64,000 nt of DNA from Streptomyces sp. ASQP_92 (GCF_025399895.1 NZ_JAODUA010000008.1:224606-288605); one strand, 5' to 3'; positions 8,753-18,037 are shown, counted from the first letter of the stretch. Notes: generated by a model not told the origin, from the letters alone. A program made the numbers and translations.

Positions 8753-9730
8753 ATGTTCCGTTTCCTCGTGCGCCGCGTGCTCGGTGCCATGGTCATCCTG
8801 CTGCTGATCAGCATGATCACCTATTTCCTCTTCTTCGCCCTGCCCTCCGACCCGGCGCTGCTTTCCTGTGGAAAACAATGCGATCCGCAGAATGTCGCCC
8901 TGATCCGTAAGAACCTCGGGCTCGACCTGCCGATCTGGACGCAGTACTGGCATTACATGGTCGGTATTTTCGCCGGCCGCCATCTGCCGATCGGCGACTG
9001 TCCCGCGCCGTGTTTCGGTTATTCCTTCGCCAATCAACAACCGGTGTGGGGAACGATTGCCGACAGCTACCCGACGACGCTGACCCTCGCGGTCGGCGGC
9101 GCGGCGGTCTTCCTGACCGTCGGCGTCTCCCTCGGCCTCATCTCGGCCTGGCGTCAGGGCACCGTCTTCGACCGGGTCGCGAGCGCCACCTCGTTGCTGG
9201 GGCAATCGGTGCAGATCTACTTCATCGGACCGCTGGCGATCCTGTTCTTCTCCACCCAACTGGGCTGGCTCGACCGGGGCCACGACGTGGACTGGGCCCA
9301 TGACGCGGTGGGGTCGGTCTCCGGGATGATCCTGCCCTGTCTGGTCCTGTCGGTGATCTTCTGGTCCAACTACAGCCGCCAGACACGGTCGTTGATGGTC
9401 GAGCAGCTCTCCGAGGACCACATCAGGGCGGCCCGCGCCAAGGGCATGTCGTCCCGCTACGTCTTTCTGCGGTACGCGCTGCGGGGCGCGATGGCCACCA
9501 TCATCACCATCTTCGGCGTGGACCTGAGCGCGGTGCTCGGCGGCGCGATCATCACCGAGGTCACCTTCGGGCTGCACGGCCTCGGACTGCTCTCGGTGCA
9601 GGCGGTGCTCCGCAGCGATCTGCCGCTGGAGATGGCCGTCATGCTCATCGGCGCCACCCTCATCGTCGTCTGCAACATCGTCGTGGACCTGGCCTACGCC
9701 TTCATCGACCCCCGGATCAGGCTCGCCTGA
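8753..9730 (+). CDS. Opp-A: oligopeptide ABC transporter permease (DppB/OppB type)
   Basis: 325 residues, ATG preceded by GGAAGAG. It has the DppB-type N-terminus (MFRFLVRRVLGAMVILLLIS, helix 1) and six predicted helices. The EAA-like loop is AARAKGMSSRYVFLRYALR and the end is AFIDPRIRLA, typical of the family. A Cys-rich outer loop (CGKQCDPQ, and a further pair in CPAPCFGY) is notable and could form disulfides. It pairs with the DppC-type permease to make the channel. Confidence 0.9.
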   Translation: MFRFLVRRVLGAMVILLLISMITYFLFFALPSDPALLSCGKQCDPQNVALIRKNLGLDLPIWTQYWHYMVGIFAGRHLPIGDCPAPCFGYSFANQQPVWGTIADSYPTTLTLAVGGAAVFLTVGVSLGLISAWRQGTVFDRVASATSLLGQSVQIYFIGPLAILFFSTQLGWLDRGHDVDWAHDAVGSVSGMILPCLVLSVIFWSNYSRQTRSLMVEQLSEDHIRAARAKGMSSRYVFLRYALRGAMATIITIFGVDLSAVLGGAIITEVTFGLHGLGLLSVQAVLRSDLPLEMAVMLIGATLIVVCNIVVDLAYAFIDPRIRLA

Positions 9731-9758
9731 CGCCCGCAGACCTCCAGGAGAACCATCC

Positions 9759-10826
9759 GTGTCCACCCTGAGCCAGAGCGCCGCCGAGCCGTCGGCCGCG
9801 CCGGCGTCCTCCTTCCTTTCGGTGACCGACCTCTATGTCCACTTCGCCACCGAGGACGGCATCGTCAAGGCCGTCGACGGCCTCTCCTTCGATCTGGAAC
9901 GCGGCTCCACCCTTGGCATCGTCGGCGAGTCGGGGTCCGGAAAGTCGGTGACCAACCTCGCGGTCCTGGGGCTGCACAACCCGCGCAACACCACGATCCG
10001 GGGCGAGATCGTGCTCGACGGGCAGGAGCTGACCGGAGCGAGCGAACGGCAGCTCAACCGGCTGCGCGGCAAGAAGATGGCGATGATCTTCCAGGACTCG
10101 CTCGCCGCGCTCTCGCCGTTCTACACGGTGGGCCGCCAGATCGCCGAGCCCTTCATGAAGCACACCGGCGCCTCCCGCCGCGAGGCGCGGGCACGGGCCG
10201 TGGACATGCTGCGCAAGGTCGGCATCCCCCAGCCCGAACTCCGCGTCGACGACTACCCGCACCAGTTCTCCGGCGGGATGCGCCAGCGCGCGATGATCGC
10301 GATGGCGCTGGTCTGCGACCCCGACCTGGTGATCGCCGACGAGCCCACCACCGCGCTGGACGTGACGGTGCAGGCGCAGATCCTGGACCTCCTGAAGAGC
10401 CTTCAGCAGGAGACCGGTGCGGCGATCATCATCATCACCCATGACCTGGGGGTGATCGCCAAGACCGCCGACCAGGTGATGGTGATGTACGCGGGCCGGT
10501 GCGTGGAGCGCGGCACGGTCAAGGAGGTCATGCACCACCCACAGCACCCCTACAGCTGGGGCCTGCTGAGCTCGGTGCCGCGCCTGGACTCCTCGGTGGA
10601 CATCCCCCTGGTGCCCATCCCCGGCGCCCCGCCCAGCCTGCTCGCCCCACCGCCGGGCTGCCCCTTCCACCCCCGGTGCGGCTTCACCGACCGGGTGGCG
10701 GGCGGGGCCTGCCACACCGCACGGCCCGAGCTGCCGGCCGCCCAACAACGGGGATCCGCCTGCCACTTGACGCATGCACAAAAGGAATCCATCTTCACCG
10801 AACAGATCCGCCCCCGGCTGCGCTGA
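9759..10826 (+). CDS. Opp-A: oligopeptide ABC transporter ATPase (DppD/OppD type)
   Basis: 355 residues from a GTG start with CAGGAGA upstream. Walker A is GESGSGKSV, the signature is FSGGMRQRAMIAMAL and Walker B is LVIADEPTTALDV, followed by the H-loop THDLGV. The C-terminus carries the oligopeptide-ATPase extension with Cys residues (CPFHPRCGF and a later Cys in GGACH and SACH), which in this family can hold an iron-sulfur cluster. Cytosolic; it hydrolyses ATP with the partner encoded immediately downstream. Confidence 0.93.
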   Translation: MSTLSQSAAEPSAAPASSFLSVTDLYVHFATEDGIVKAVDGLSFDLERGSTLGIVGESGSGKSVTNLAVLGLHNPRNTTIRGEIVLDGQELTGASERQLNRLRGKKMAMIFQDSLAALSPFYTVGRQIAEPFMKHTGASRREARARAVDMLRKVGIPQPELRVDDYPHQFSGGMRQRAMIAMALVCDPDLVIADEPTTALDVTVQAQILDLLKSLQQETGAAIIIITHDLGVIAKTADQVMVMYAGRCVERGTVKEVMHHPQHPYSWGLLSSVPRLDSSVDIPLVPIPGAPPSLLAPPPGCPFHPRCGFTDRVAGGACHTARPELPAAQQRGSACHLTHAQKESIFTEQIRPRLR

Positions 10827-10846
10827 CAAGGATGCGGGACATCGTC

Positions 10847-11977
10847 ATGAGTGAGAACGCCACCAGCCTCGTCAAGCAGCCGGACGCCGCTACCGGATCC
10901 GGCGGCACGGAATCCCTGCTCGAAGTGGCCGGCCTCGTCAAGTACTTCCCCATCAACATGGGCTTCCTCTTCAAACGGCACGTCGGCGACGTACGCGCCG
11001 TGGACGGCATCGACTTCCACATCGGGCGGGGCGAGACGCTCGGCCTGGTCGGCGAGTCCGGCTGCGGCAAGTCGACCACCGGCCGACTGGTCACCCGGCT
11101 GCTCGAACCGACCGGCGGACGGATCCGGTACGCCGGCCAGGACATCACCCACGCCTCGCGCCGGACGCTCGCCCCGATCAGGTCCGAGATCCAGATGATC
11201 TTCCAGGATCCGTACGCCTCGCTCAATCCGCGCCAGACCGTGGGCGACATCGTCGCCAACCCGATGGTGGTCAACGGCATCAAGCCGTCCGGCGGGGTGG
11301 AGCGGCGGGTCCGCGAGCTCCTGGAGATCGTCGGCCTCAACCCCGAGCACTACAACCGCTTCCCGCACGAGTTCTCCGGCGGGCAGCGCCAACGCATCGG
11401 CGTGGCGCGAGCGTTGGGCATGTCACCCAAGCTGATCGTGGCCGACGAGCCGGTCTCGGCGCTCGACGTGTCGATCCAGGCTCAGGTCGTCAACCTGCTC
11501 CAGCAGCTCCAGCGGGAGCTGGACATCGCCTTTCTGTTCATCGCCCACGACCTGGCGATCGTGCGGCACTTCTCGCAGCGGGTCGCCGTCATGTACCTCG
11601 GCCGGATCGTCGAGGTCGGCGACCGCGAGTCGATCTACCAGCGGCCCCGCCACCCGTACACCCACGCGCTGCTCTCCGCGGTGCCGGAGGCGGTGGTGGA
11701 CGAGGAGGGCGAGCGGCGCGAGCGCATCCGGCTCGCCGGGGACGTGCCCTCGCCCGTGGACCCGCCGTCCGGGTGCCGCTTCCGTACGCGGTGCTGGAAG
11801 GCGCGGGACAAGTGCGCGGCGGAAACGCCCGCGCTGGTGCGGATCGAGGGAAACCGGGAGGGGCATCTGACGGCCTGCCACTTCCCCGAGGAACCGACGG
11901 TCGCGGCCCGGGACGAGGACGTGGTCCTCGACCCCGCTCTCGCCGCGATCGAGGAGGCGACGGACACCGCCCGTTGA
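10847..11977 (+). CDS. Opp-A: oligopeptide ABC transporter ATPase (DppF/OppF type)
   Basis: 376 residues from the ATG at 10847 (GCGGGA 7 nt upstream); an in-frame ATG at 10832 is an alternative start. Walker A is GESGCGKSTT, the signature is FSGGQRQRIGVARAL and Walker B is LIVADEPVSALDV. The C-terminal GCRFRTRCWKARDKC motif is the oligopeptide-ATPase extension. It is more divergent from the two downstream DppF-type proteins than they are from each other. It has an extra ~25-residue acidic tail (DEDVVLDPALAAIEE). Last gene of the operon. Confidence 0.93.
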   Translation: MSENATSLVKQPDAATGSGGTESLLEVAGLVKYFPINMGFLFKRHVGDVRAVDGIDFHIGRGETLGLVGESGCGKSTTGRLVTRLLEPTGGRIRYAGQDITHASRRTLAPIRSEIQMIFQDPYASLNPRQTVGDIVANPMVVNGIKPSGGVERRVRELLEIVGLNPEHYNRFPHEFSGGQRQRIGVARALGMSPKLIVADEPVSALDVSIQAQVVNLLQQLQRELDIAFLFIAHDLAIVRHFSQRVAVMYLGRIVEVGDRESIYQRPRHPYTHALLSAVPEAVVDEEGERRERIRLAGDVPSPVDPPSGCRFRTRCWKARDKCAAETPALVRIEGNREGHLTACHFPEEPTVAARDEDVVLDPALAAIEEATDTAR

Positions 11978-12007
11978 CCCGAGTTCGATGCCTCCACTCG
12001 GAGCCGG

Positions 12008-12050
12008 GGCTCGCGCCCGCACACCCCGTGCATGCCGGCGGGCGCGGGCC
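12008..12050 (+). terminator. Hairpin after Opp-A
   Basis: A 13-bp stem (GGCTCGCGCCCGC against GCGGGCGCGGGCC, one G-U pair) with a 17-nt loop, 31 nt after the last Opp-A stop codon. No U-tract. Confidence 0.5.
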
Positions 12051-12080
12051 TTGGCATTCTGGCAGACCGCGCGGGGCCGC

Positions 12081-12364
12081 TCGCGCAGTTCCCCACGCCC
12101 CCTCTCGCCCACCAGCACGGGTGTGCGGGCCTTGGTGTTCTGGTGCGGCCCGTACGTGGCTGCTCGCGCAGTTCCCCGCGCCCCTAGGGGGTTCGGCGTC
12201 GCCGGCGATGGCGCAGCCGAGCCATTCAGGGGCGCGGGGAACTGCGCGAGAAGCGACCACGGCCCGCAGGCGAAAACGGGTTCAAGGGGCGCGAGGAACT
12301 GCGCGACCAGCCACCTGCGACCCGCAGACAAAAACGGGTCCAAGGGGCGCGAGGAACTGCGCGA
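12081..12364. repeat. Array 1 of the GCGCAGTTCCCCGCGCCCC element, 2 forward + 3 inverted copies
   Basis: The 419 nt between convergent Opp-A and Opp-B hold five copies of a ~21-bp GC-rich element. Forward copies begin at 12081 and 12164; inverted copies (core GGGGCGCGGGGAACTGCGCG) begin at 12229, 12286 and 12344. The inverted copies are 57-58 bp apart, and the DNA between them is also repeated (CCCGCAG...AAAACGGGT). Copies 4 and 5 share the same G-to-A change (GCGAGGAACT), so they look like a recent local duplication. Forward-then-inverted order allows a long stem-loop in either transcript, which may separate the two convergent operons. Confidence 0.85.
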
Positions 12365-12396
12365 ACGGCCCAGCACGGCGCGCCCGCAGTGAGACG

Positions 12397-13428
12397 TCAG
12401 CCCGCCGGAGGCACGACGCGCCGCTCCTCCGCGAAGTGGCACGCCGAAGGGTGCCGCGCCGGCCCCTCCGTGAGGCGGAACTCGGCCGGCACGGCCAGCA
12501 GCGGCACCTCCTGCGCGCACCGCTCGCGCGCCTTCCAGCAGCGCGTGCGGAAGCGGCACCCGGACGGCGGGTTGGCGGGCGAGGGCACATCCCCGGTGAG
12601 GATGATGCGCTCGCGGCGCTCGCGCGCCGAGGGGTCCGGCAGCGGCGCCGCGGACAGCAGCGCCTGGGTGTAGGGGTGGGTGGGGTGCTCGTAGATCTCC
12701 TCGTCCCGGCCGATCTCGACGACCCGGCCGAGGTACATCACGCCGACCCGGTCGGAGATGTGCCGCACGATGGACAGGTCGTGGGCGATGAACACGTACG
12801 AGAGGGCGAACTCGCTCTGGAGCCGGTCGAGCAGGTTCACCACCTGGGCCTGCACCGACACGTCGAGCGCGGAGACCGGTTCGTCCGCGACGATGATCTC
12901 GGGCCGCAGCGCTAGGCCCCGCGCGATGCCGATGCGTTGGCGCTGGCCGCCGGAGAACTGGTGCGGATAGCGGTTGATGTACTCGGGGTTGAGCCCGACG
13001 ACGTCGAGCAGGTCCTGGACCTTGCGGCGCCGGTCCCCCTTCGGGGCCACCTCGGGGTGGATCTCGTACGGCTCCCCGATGATGTCGCCGACCGTCATGC
13101 GCGGGTTCAGCGAGGTGTATGGGTCCTGGAAGACCATCTGGATGTTGCGGCGCACGGCTTTGAGGGCCCGGCCCGACATCCGGGTGATGTCCTCGCCCTT
13201 GTAGGAGATCCGTCCCGCGGTCGGGCGTTCCAGATTGACCAGCATGCGGGCGACCGTGGACTTGCCGCAGCCGGACTCCCCCACGATGCCCAGCGTCTCG
13301 CCGGCCGCGAGGTCGAAGGAGACCCCGTCGACGGCCCGCACCGCGCCGACCTGCTTCTTGAGGAGGATGCCCTGCGTCAGCGGATAGTGCTTGACCAGGT
13401 CCCTGACCTCCAGAATGGCCTCAGCCAT
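12397..13428 (-). CDS. Opp-B: oligopeptide ABC transporter ATPase (DppF/OppF type)
   Basis: 343 residues. Walker A is GESGCGKSTVARML, the signature is FSGGQRQRIGIARGL, Walker B is IIVADEPVSALDV, and the C-terminal Cys motif is GCRFRTRCWKARERC. The ATG at 13428 overlaps the stop of the preceding DppD gene by 8 nt, so translation is coupled. By eye it is roughly 80% identical to the Opp-C DppF protein. Last gene of Opp-B; repeat array 1 follows its stop directly. Confidence 0.94.
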   Translation of the reverse strand: MAEAILEVRDLVKHYPLTQGILLKKQVGAVRAVDGVSFDLAAGETLGIVGESGCGKSTVARMLVNLERPTAGRISYKGEDITRMSGRALKAVRRNIQMVFQDPYTSLNPRMTVGDIIGEPYEIHPEVAPKGDRRRKVQDLLDVVGLNPEYINRYPHQFSGGQRQRIGIARGLALRPEIIVADEPVSALDVSVQAQVVNLLDRLQSEFALSYVFIAHDLSIVRHISDRVGVMYLGRVVEIGRDEEIYEHPTHPYTQALLSAAPLPDPSARERRERIILTGDVPSPANPPSGCRFRTRCWKARERCAQEVPLLAVPAEFRLTEGPARHPSACHFAEERRVVPPAG

Positions 13429-14395
13429 CGAGGGTCTCCTTCCAGAAGAAGCACGCGCTCTGCCGGCCGGGGCCCACCTCGAACAGCGGCGGCACCTCGG
13501 TGCGGCAGATGTCCTGGGCCATGGGGCAGCGCGGGTTGAAGGCGCAGCCCGGCGGGATGTGCATCAGGTTGGGCGGCAGGCCCTTGATCGCGTACAGCTC
13601 CTGGCCCTTCTGGTCCAGGCGCGGGATCGATTCGAGCAGGCCCTTGGTGTACGGGTGCGCGGGACGCTTGTAGATCTCGTGCACCGGGGCCCGCTCGACG
13701 ATGCGGCCGGCGTACATCACCGCGATCTTGTCCGCGACGTCGGCGACCACGCCGAGGTCGTGGGTGATCAGGATCAGACCCATGTCGAGTTCGCGCCGCA
13801 ACTCGGCCAGCAGGTCCATGACTTGGGCCTGGACGGTCACGTCGAGGGCGGTGGTCGGCTCGTCCGCGATGATCAGGGACGGTTCCAGGGCCATCGCCAT
13901 CGCGATCATGATGCGCTGGCGCATGCCGCCGGAGAACTGGTGCGGGTACTGGCCCACGCGTTCCTTCGCCGCCGGAATGCGCACCCGGTCCATCAGCTCG
14001 ACGGCCCTGGCCTTCGCGTCCTTGCGGGACATGCCGCGGTGGACGGTGAACATCTCCGAGAGCTGGTCGCCGACGCTGAGCACCGGGTTCAGGGAGGACA
14101 GCGCGTCCTGGAAGATCATGGCCATCTCGGAGCCGCGGATCTTGCGCCGTTCGTCCTCCTTGAGCTTCAGGAGGTCCTTGCCCCGGAAGAGGATCTCGCC
14201 GCCGCCGATCCGTCCGGGCGGCATGTCGAGGATGCCCATCACGGCCTGCGCGGTGACCGACTTGCCGGAGCCGGACTCGCCGAGCACGGCCAGCGTCTCA
14301 CCCGCGTCCACCGAGTAGTCGACCCCGTTGACCGCCTTGGCGACCCCGTCCCGCGTCCTGAACTCCACCTGGAGATCACGTACTTCGAGCAGCAT
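13421..14395 (-). CDS. Opp-B: oligopeptide ABC transporter ATPase (DppD/OppD type)
   Basis: 324 residues from the ATG at 14395 (MLLEVRDLQVEF), 11 nt after the permease stop; the open frame continues upstream but only as the antisense frame of the permease. Walker A is GESGSGKSV, the signature is FSGGMRQRIMIAMAM and Walker B is LIIADEPTTALDV. The C-terminal CAFNPRCPMAQDIC motif is present. Partner of the DppF-type ATPase encoded downstream. Confidence 0.94.
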   Translation of the reverse strand: MLLEVRDLQVEFRTRDGVAKAVNGVDYSVDAGETLAVLGESGSGKSVTAQAVMGILDMPPGRIGGGEILFRGKDLLKLKEDERRKIRGSEMAMIFQDALSSLNPVLSVGDQLSEMFTVHRGMSRKDAKARAVELMDRVRIPAAKERVGQYPHQFSGGMRQRIMIAMAMALEPSLIIADEPTTALDVTVQAQVMDLLAELRRELDMGLILITHDLGVVADVADKIAVMYAGRIVERAPVHEIYKRPAHPYTKGLLESIPRLDQKGQELYAIKGLPPNLMHIPPGCAFNPRCPMAQDICRTEVPPLFEVGPGRQSACFFWKETLDG

Positions 14396-14406
14396 GGCGG
14401 GTCTCC

Positions 14407-15408
14407 TCAACGCAGCTTGGGGTCGAGGGCGTCGCGCACCGCGTCGCCGAGCATGATGAACGCGAGCACCGTGATGGCCAGCGCGCCGGCCGGCCAGAGC
14501 AGCATGTGCGGGGCGTTGCGGATGTACTGCGAGGCGGACGAGATGTCGATGCCCCAGGAGACCGTGGGCGGCTTCAGCCCGACGCCGAGGTAGGACAGCG
14601 TCGCCTCCAGGGCGATGTACGTACCGAGCGCGATGGTTGCCACGACGATGACCGGGGCGACCGCGTTGGGCGCGATGTGGCGGAGCATCATCCGCGCGTT
14701 GGAGGCGCCGAGCGCGCGGGCCGCCTGGACGTAGTCGTTCTGCTTGGCGGTGATGACGGAGCCGCGGGCGATACGGGCGATCTGCGGCCAGCCCAGCAGG
14801 ATCATGAAGCCGATGACGGGCCAGACGGTGGAGGAGGTGACCACCGAGAGGAAGACCAGGCCGCCGAGGACGACCGGGATGCCGAAGAAGATGTCGGTGA
14901 CGCGGGAGAGCAGCGCGTCCCAGCCGCCGCCGAAGAACCCGGCGAGCCCGCCGACGAACGAGCCGAACAGGGCGACGCCGACGGTGGTGCACACGCCGAC
15001 GGTGACCGAGGTGCGGGCGCCGTAGACGGTCCGCGTGTAGACGTCGCAGCCCTGCCCGTTGTACCCGAAGGGGTGGCCCGGCTGGGAGCCCTCCTGCGCC
15101 TTGGACAGCTCGCACTGGAGCGGGTTGCCGCTCGCGATCAGCGAGGGCCACAGCGAGATGACGACCAGGAAGAGGATGACCAGCGCCGAGATGATGAAGA
15201 CGGGGTTGCGCCGCAGGTCGCGCCAGGCGTCCGACCACAGGGAGCGCGCCCGGTCGCCGGAGGCGCCTGATGGACGCAGCTCGGCGGGGCCCGTGCCCTG
15301 CGGCCCGCCCGGGGTCTTCTCCAGCGTCGTCGCCTCGCTCGCCGCGAGGTCCATCGCCCCGCCGGCCCCCGTACCGGCGATCGCTCCGTCGTCGTAAGGC
15401 TCAGGCAT
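14407..15408 (-). CDS. Opp-B: oligopeptide ABC transporter permease (DppC type)
   Basis: 333 residues. An unusually long cytoplasmic N-terminus (~70 residues, acidic and Gly/Pro-rich) precedes the DppC-type core that starts SLWSDAWRDLRRNPVF. Six helices are predicted, with the EAA loop QAARALGASNARMMLRHI and the family-typical end DAVRDALDPKLR. The start codon overlaps the stop of the preceding permease by 8 nt. The core is closely similar to its Opp-C counterpart; the N-terminal extension is not shared. Confidence 0.93.
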   Translation of the reverse strand: MPEPYDDGAIAGTGAGGAMDLAASEATTLEKTPGGPQGTGPAELRPSGASGDRARSLWSDAWRDLRRNPVFIISALVILFLVVISLWPSLIASGNPLQCELSKAQEGSQPGHPFGYNGQGCDVYTRTVYGARTSVTVGVCTTVGVALFGSFVGGLAGFFGGGWDALLSRVTDIFFGIPVVLGGLVFLSVVTSSTVWPVIGFMILLGWPQIARIARGSVITAKQNDYVQAARALGASNARMMLRHIAPNAVAPVIVVATIALGTYIALEATLSYLGVGLKPPTVSWGIDISSASQYIRNAPHMLLWPAGALAITVLAFIMLGDAVRDALDPKLR

Positions 15409-16324
15409 AGCGGATCCTCGGGTCGAGTACGGCGTACAGAAGGTCGACGATGAGGTTGGCGATCAGGAAGACCAGGACGAGCACGGTCACGAACCCGACC
15501 ACGGTCTGGGTGCTCTGGCGCAGGATGCCCTGGTAGAGCTGGTAGCCGACGCCGTGGATGTTGAAGATGCGCTCGGTGACGATCGCGCCGCCCATCAGGG
15601 CGCCGACATCGGTGCCGATGAAGGTGACGACGGGGATCAGCGAGTTGCGCAGCAGATGCTTGACGATCACCCGGCGCCTGGGCAGGCCCTTGGCGACGGC
15701 GGTGCGGACGTAGTCGGCGCGGGAGTTCTCGGCGATCGAGGTGCGGGTGAGCCGGGTGACGTACGCCAGCGAGACCGACGCCAACACCAGCCCCGGGATG
15801 AGGAGTTCGTTGAACGGGGCCTCAGGCGAGACGGTGGGCTTGATGACCCCCCATTCGACGCCGAGCAGCAGTTGGAGCAGCAGACCCGTGACGAAGACCG
15901 GGATGGCGATGACGACGAGGGTCAGCATCAGGACGACGGTGTCGACCGGGCGGCCGCGCCGCAGCCCCGTGACCACGCCCAGGGTGATGCCGATGACGAT
16001 CTCGAAGAGGACCGCCACGATGGTCAGCCGGATGGTGACGGGGAAGGCCGTGGACATCAGCTCGGTGACCTTCTGCCCGTTGAACGCGGTGCCGAAGTCG
16101 CCGGTGAACACGTTCCCCATGTACGTCAGGTATTGCTGCCACACCGGCTTGTCGAGCCCGAACTCCTTCTTGAGCTGCGCGGCGGTGGCGGGGTCGCAGG
16201 CCTTGTCGCCGCAGAGGCCCGCGATGGGGTCCCCCATCACGTTGACCATCAGGAAGATCAGCAGCGTGGCCCCGAAGAAGACCGGGATCATCTGGAGCAG
16301 GCGCCGGATCACATACCGTCCCAT
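15401..16324 (-). CDS. Opp-B: oligopeptide ABC transporter permease (DppB type)
   Basis: 307 residues from the ATG at 16324, which has GGAGGG 5 nt upstream and the classic DppB start MGRYVIRRLLQMIPVFFG; the open frame extends 13 codons further without support. Six helices are predicted. The EAA-like loop is TAVAKGLPRRRVIVKHLLR and the C-terminus is LDPRIRYA. A 76-nt spacer with a hairpin lies between it and the binding-protein gene. Confidence 0.94.
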   Translation of the reverse strand: MGRYVIRRLLQMIPVFFGATLLIFLMVNVMGDPIAGLCGDKACDPATAAQLKKEFGLDKPVWQQYLTYMGNVFTGDFGTAFNGQKVTELMSTAFPVTIRLTIVAVLFEIVIGITLGVVTGLRRGRPVDTVVLMLTLVVIAIPVFVTGLLLQLLLGVEWGVIKPTVSPEAPFNELLIPGLVLASVSLAYVTRLTRTSIAENSRADYVRTAVAKGLPRRRVIVKHLLRNSLIPVVTFIGTDVGALMGGAIVTERIFNIHGVGYQLYQGILRQSTQTVVGFVTVLVLVFLIANLIVDLLYAVLDPRIRYA

Positions 16325-16357
16325 GAGGCCCTCCGGGGGTCGTAAGGAACTCGCGAG

Positions 16358-16403
16358 GGGCACGGCCCGGCCCCCGTCGGCGGGGGCGTGCCGGGCCGTG
16401 CCC
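16358..16403 (-). terminator. Intra-operon hairpin between binding protein and permease of Opp-B
   Basis: Perfect 14-bp stem (GGGCACGGCCCGGC and its complement) with an 18-nt loop, starting 8 nt after the binding-protein stop. Likely an attenuator or mRNA 3'-end protector that sets binding protein above permease. Confidence 0.65.
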
Positions 16404-16411
16404 TGACGGCG

Positions 16412-18037
16412 TCAGCCGACCTTGATCTGGTCGTACACCGGGACGCTGAAGGGGTTCAGCGAGACATTGGAGATACGGTCCGAGTAGCCGGCGCTGCCGT
16501 TCTGGTACCAGAGCGGGATGGCCGCCATCTGATCGCGTACGACGCCCTCGGCCTCCTGGAAGTCGGCGACCGCCTTGGCCTTGTCGGTGTCGGCGTTGGC
16601 CCGGTCGACCAGCTTGTCGAACTCGGGGTTGCTCCACTTGCCGTCGTTGGAGGAGGCGCCGGTGTAGTACAGCGGCTGGAGGAAGTTCTGGATGAGCGGG
16701 TAGTCCATCTGCCAGCCGGCCCGGAAGGGGCCGCTCATCTTGGACTGGGTGATCTGGCTGCGGAAGTCGGCGAAGGTGCCGACCGGACCGCCGACGCACG
16801 CCTTGTCGTTGCCGAGCGCGTTGTTGATGCTGTTGCAGACCGCGTCGACCCACTCCTTGTGCGAGCCGGTGTCCCCGTTGTACGAGATCTTGAGCTGCCC
16901 GCCGGGGATGCCGCCGCCCTCGGTGATGAGCTTCTTGGCCTCGGCCGGGTTGTAGTCGCAGGCGTCCCCGCACAGCCCTGCCTTGTAGCCGCCGGCCTCG
17001 CCGAGCACCGGCGAGGTCCAGTCGGTGGCGGGGGTACGGGTCTTCTGGAAGATGGTCTCGGTGATCTGCTTGCGGTTGATCGCCCGCGAGATCCCCTTGC
17101 GGACCTTGGCCGCGTCCGGGGTGTTCCAGGCGGCGTCGTAGTACGGGAAGGCGAGCGTCTGGATGATGCCGGCCGGGGTGTTGAGGTACCGGTCGCCGAG
17201 GTCGGCCTTCACGTTCTTGAGCTGGGATGCGGGCACGTCGTCGACGAGGTCGAGGTTGCCGGCCGTCAGATCGGTGTAGGCGGTGTTGTTGTCGGTGTAG
17301 ACCTTGAGGTCGATGCCGCCGTTCTGCGCCTTGTCCTCGCCCATGTACTTGGCCCACTTGCGCATCGCCAACTTGGAGCCCTTGGTGTACGAGTCCACCA
17401 GGTACGGCCCGTTGCCGACGGGCTTGGACACCCAGGCCGCGTGGTTGTCGAAGAACGCCCGGGGCAGCGGCGCGAACGCGGGGTAGCCGAGGGTGTCGGG
17501 CCAGGTGGAGAACTTCTGGTTGAGCTTGACCGTGAAGGTCTTGTCGTCGACGACCTTCAGGCCCGACATCGTGTCGCCGCTCGGCGTCCCGCTCTTGGGG
17601 TGGATCTGGTCGTAGCCCTCGATGTAGGAGAACATCGAGGCGTTCTTCTGGTTGTTCTTCAGGTTCGCCCCGTAGTTCCAGGCGTCCACGAAGGACTTGG
17701 CGGTGACCTTCTCGCCGTTGGAGAACGTCCAGCCGTCCTTCAGGGTGACCGTGAAGTTCTGCGAGTCCGAGGTGTCGATCTTCTCGGCGAGCATGTTCTT
17801 GGCCTCGCCGGTCTTGGGGTCGTACCGCTTGAGGCCGCGCATCAGCATGTCGAGGACCTTGCCGCCCTGGACCTCGTTGGTGTTGGCGGGCTCCAGCGGG
17901 TTCTGCGGGTCGCCCCACGAGGAGCTCACGATGCCGTCCGCGCCACCGCCGCCGCTCCCCCCTCCACCGCAGGCCGTCGCCGCGAGGGCGACGACCACCG
18001 CACCTGCGGCCCACTTGGCGTGCGTGGCTCCGCGCAT
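16412..18037 (-). CDS. Opp-B: oligopeptide-binding lipoprotein (SBP family 5)
   Basis: 541 residues from the ATG at 18037, chosen because GGGAGGA lies 5 nt upstream; the frame opens 13 codons earlier. The lipobox LAATAC places the lipidated Cys at 23, followed by a Gly/Ser linker. The N-lobe opens with SWGDPQNPLEPANTNEVQGG and then GLKRYDPKTGEAKNMLAEKI, as in peptide-binding proteins. It shares MRGAT-AKW and many core segments with the Opp-C binding protein. First gene of Opp-B; its promoter must lie in the 127 nt between it and the LuxR-type gene. Confidence 0.92.
   Translation of the reverse strand: MRGATHAKWAAGAVVVALAATACGGGGSGGGGADGIVSSSWGDPQNPLEPANTNEVQGGKVLDMLMRGLKRYDPKTGEAKNMLAEKIDTSDSQNFTVTLKDGWTFSNGEKVTAKSFVDAWNYGANLKNNQKNASMFSYIEGYDQIHPKSGTPSGDTMSGLKVVDDKTFTVKLNQKFSTWPDTLGYPAFAPLPRAFFDNHAAWVSKPVGNGPYLVDSYTKGSKLAMRKWAKYMGEDKAQNGGIDLKVYTDNNTAYTDLTAGNLDLVDDVPASQLKNVKADLGDRYLNTPAGIIQTLAFPYYDAAWNTPDAAKVRKGISRAINRKQITETIFQKTRTPATDWTSPVLGEAGGYKAGLCGDACDYNPAEAKKLITEGGGIPGGQLKISYNGDTGSHKEWVDAVCNSINNALGNDKACVGGPVGTFADFRSQITQSKMSGPFRAGWQMDYPLIQNFLQPLYYTGASSNDGKWSNPEFDKLVDRANADTDKAKAVADFQEAEGVVRDQMAAIPLWYQNGSAGYSDRISNVSLNPFSVPVYDQIKVG

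Noticed and set aside
6752..9766. A 1004-codon minus-strand frame over Opp-A.
   Set aside because: Low-complexity Val/Arg/Gly/Asp product antisense to the binding protein and permease; no ribosome site or family.
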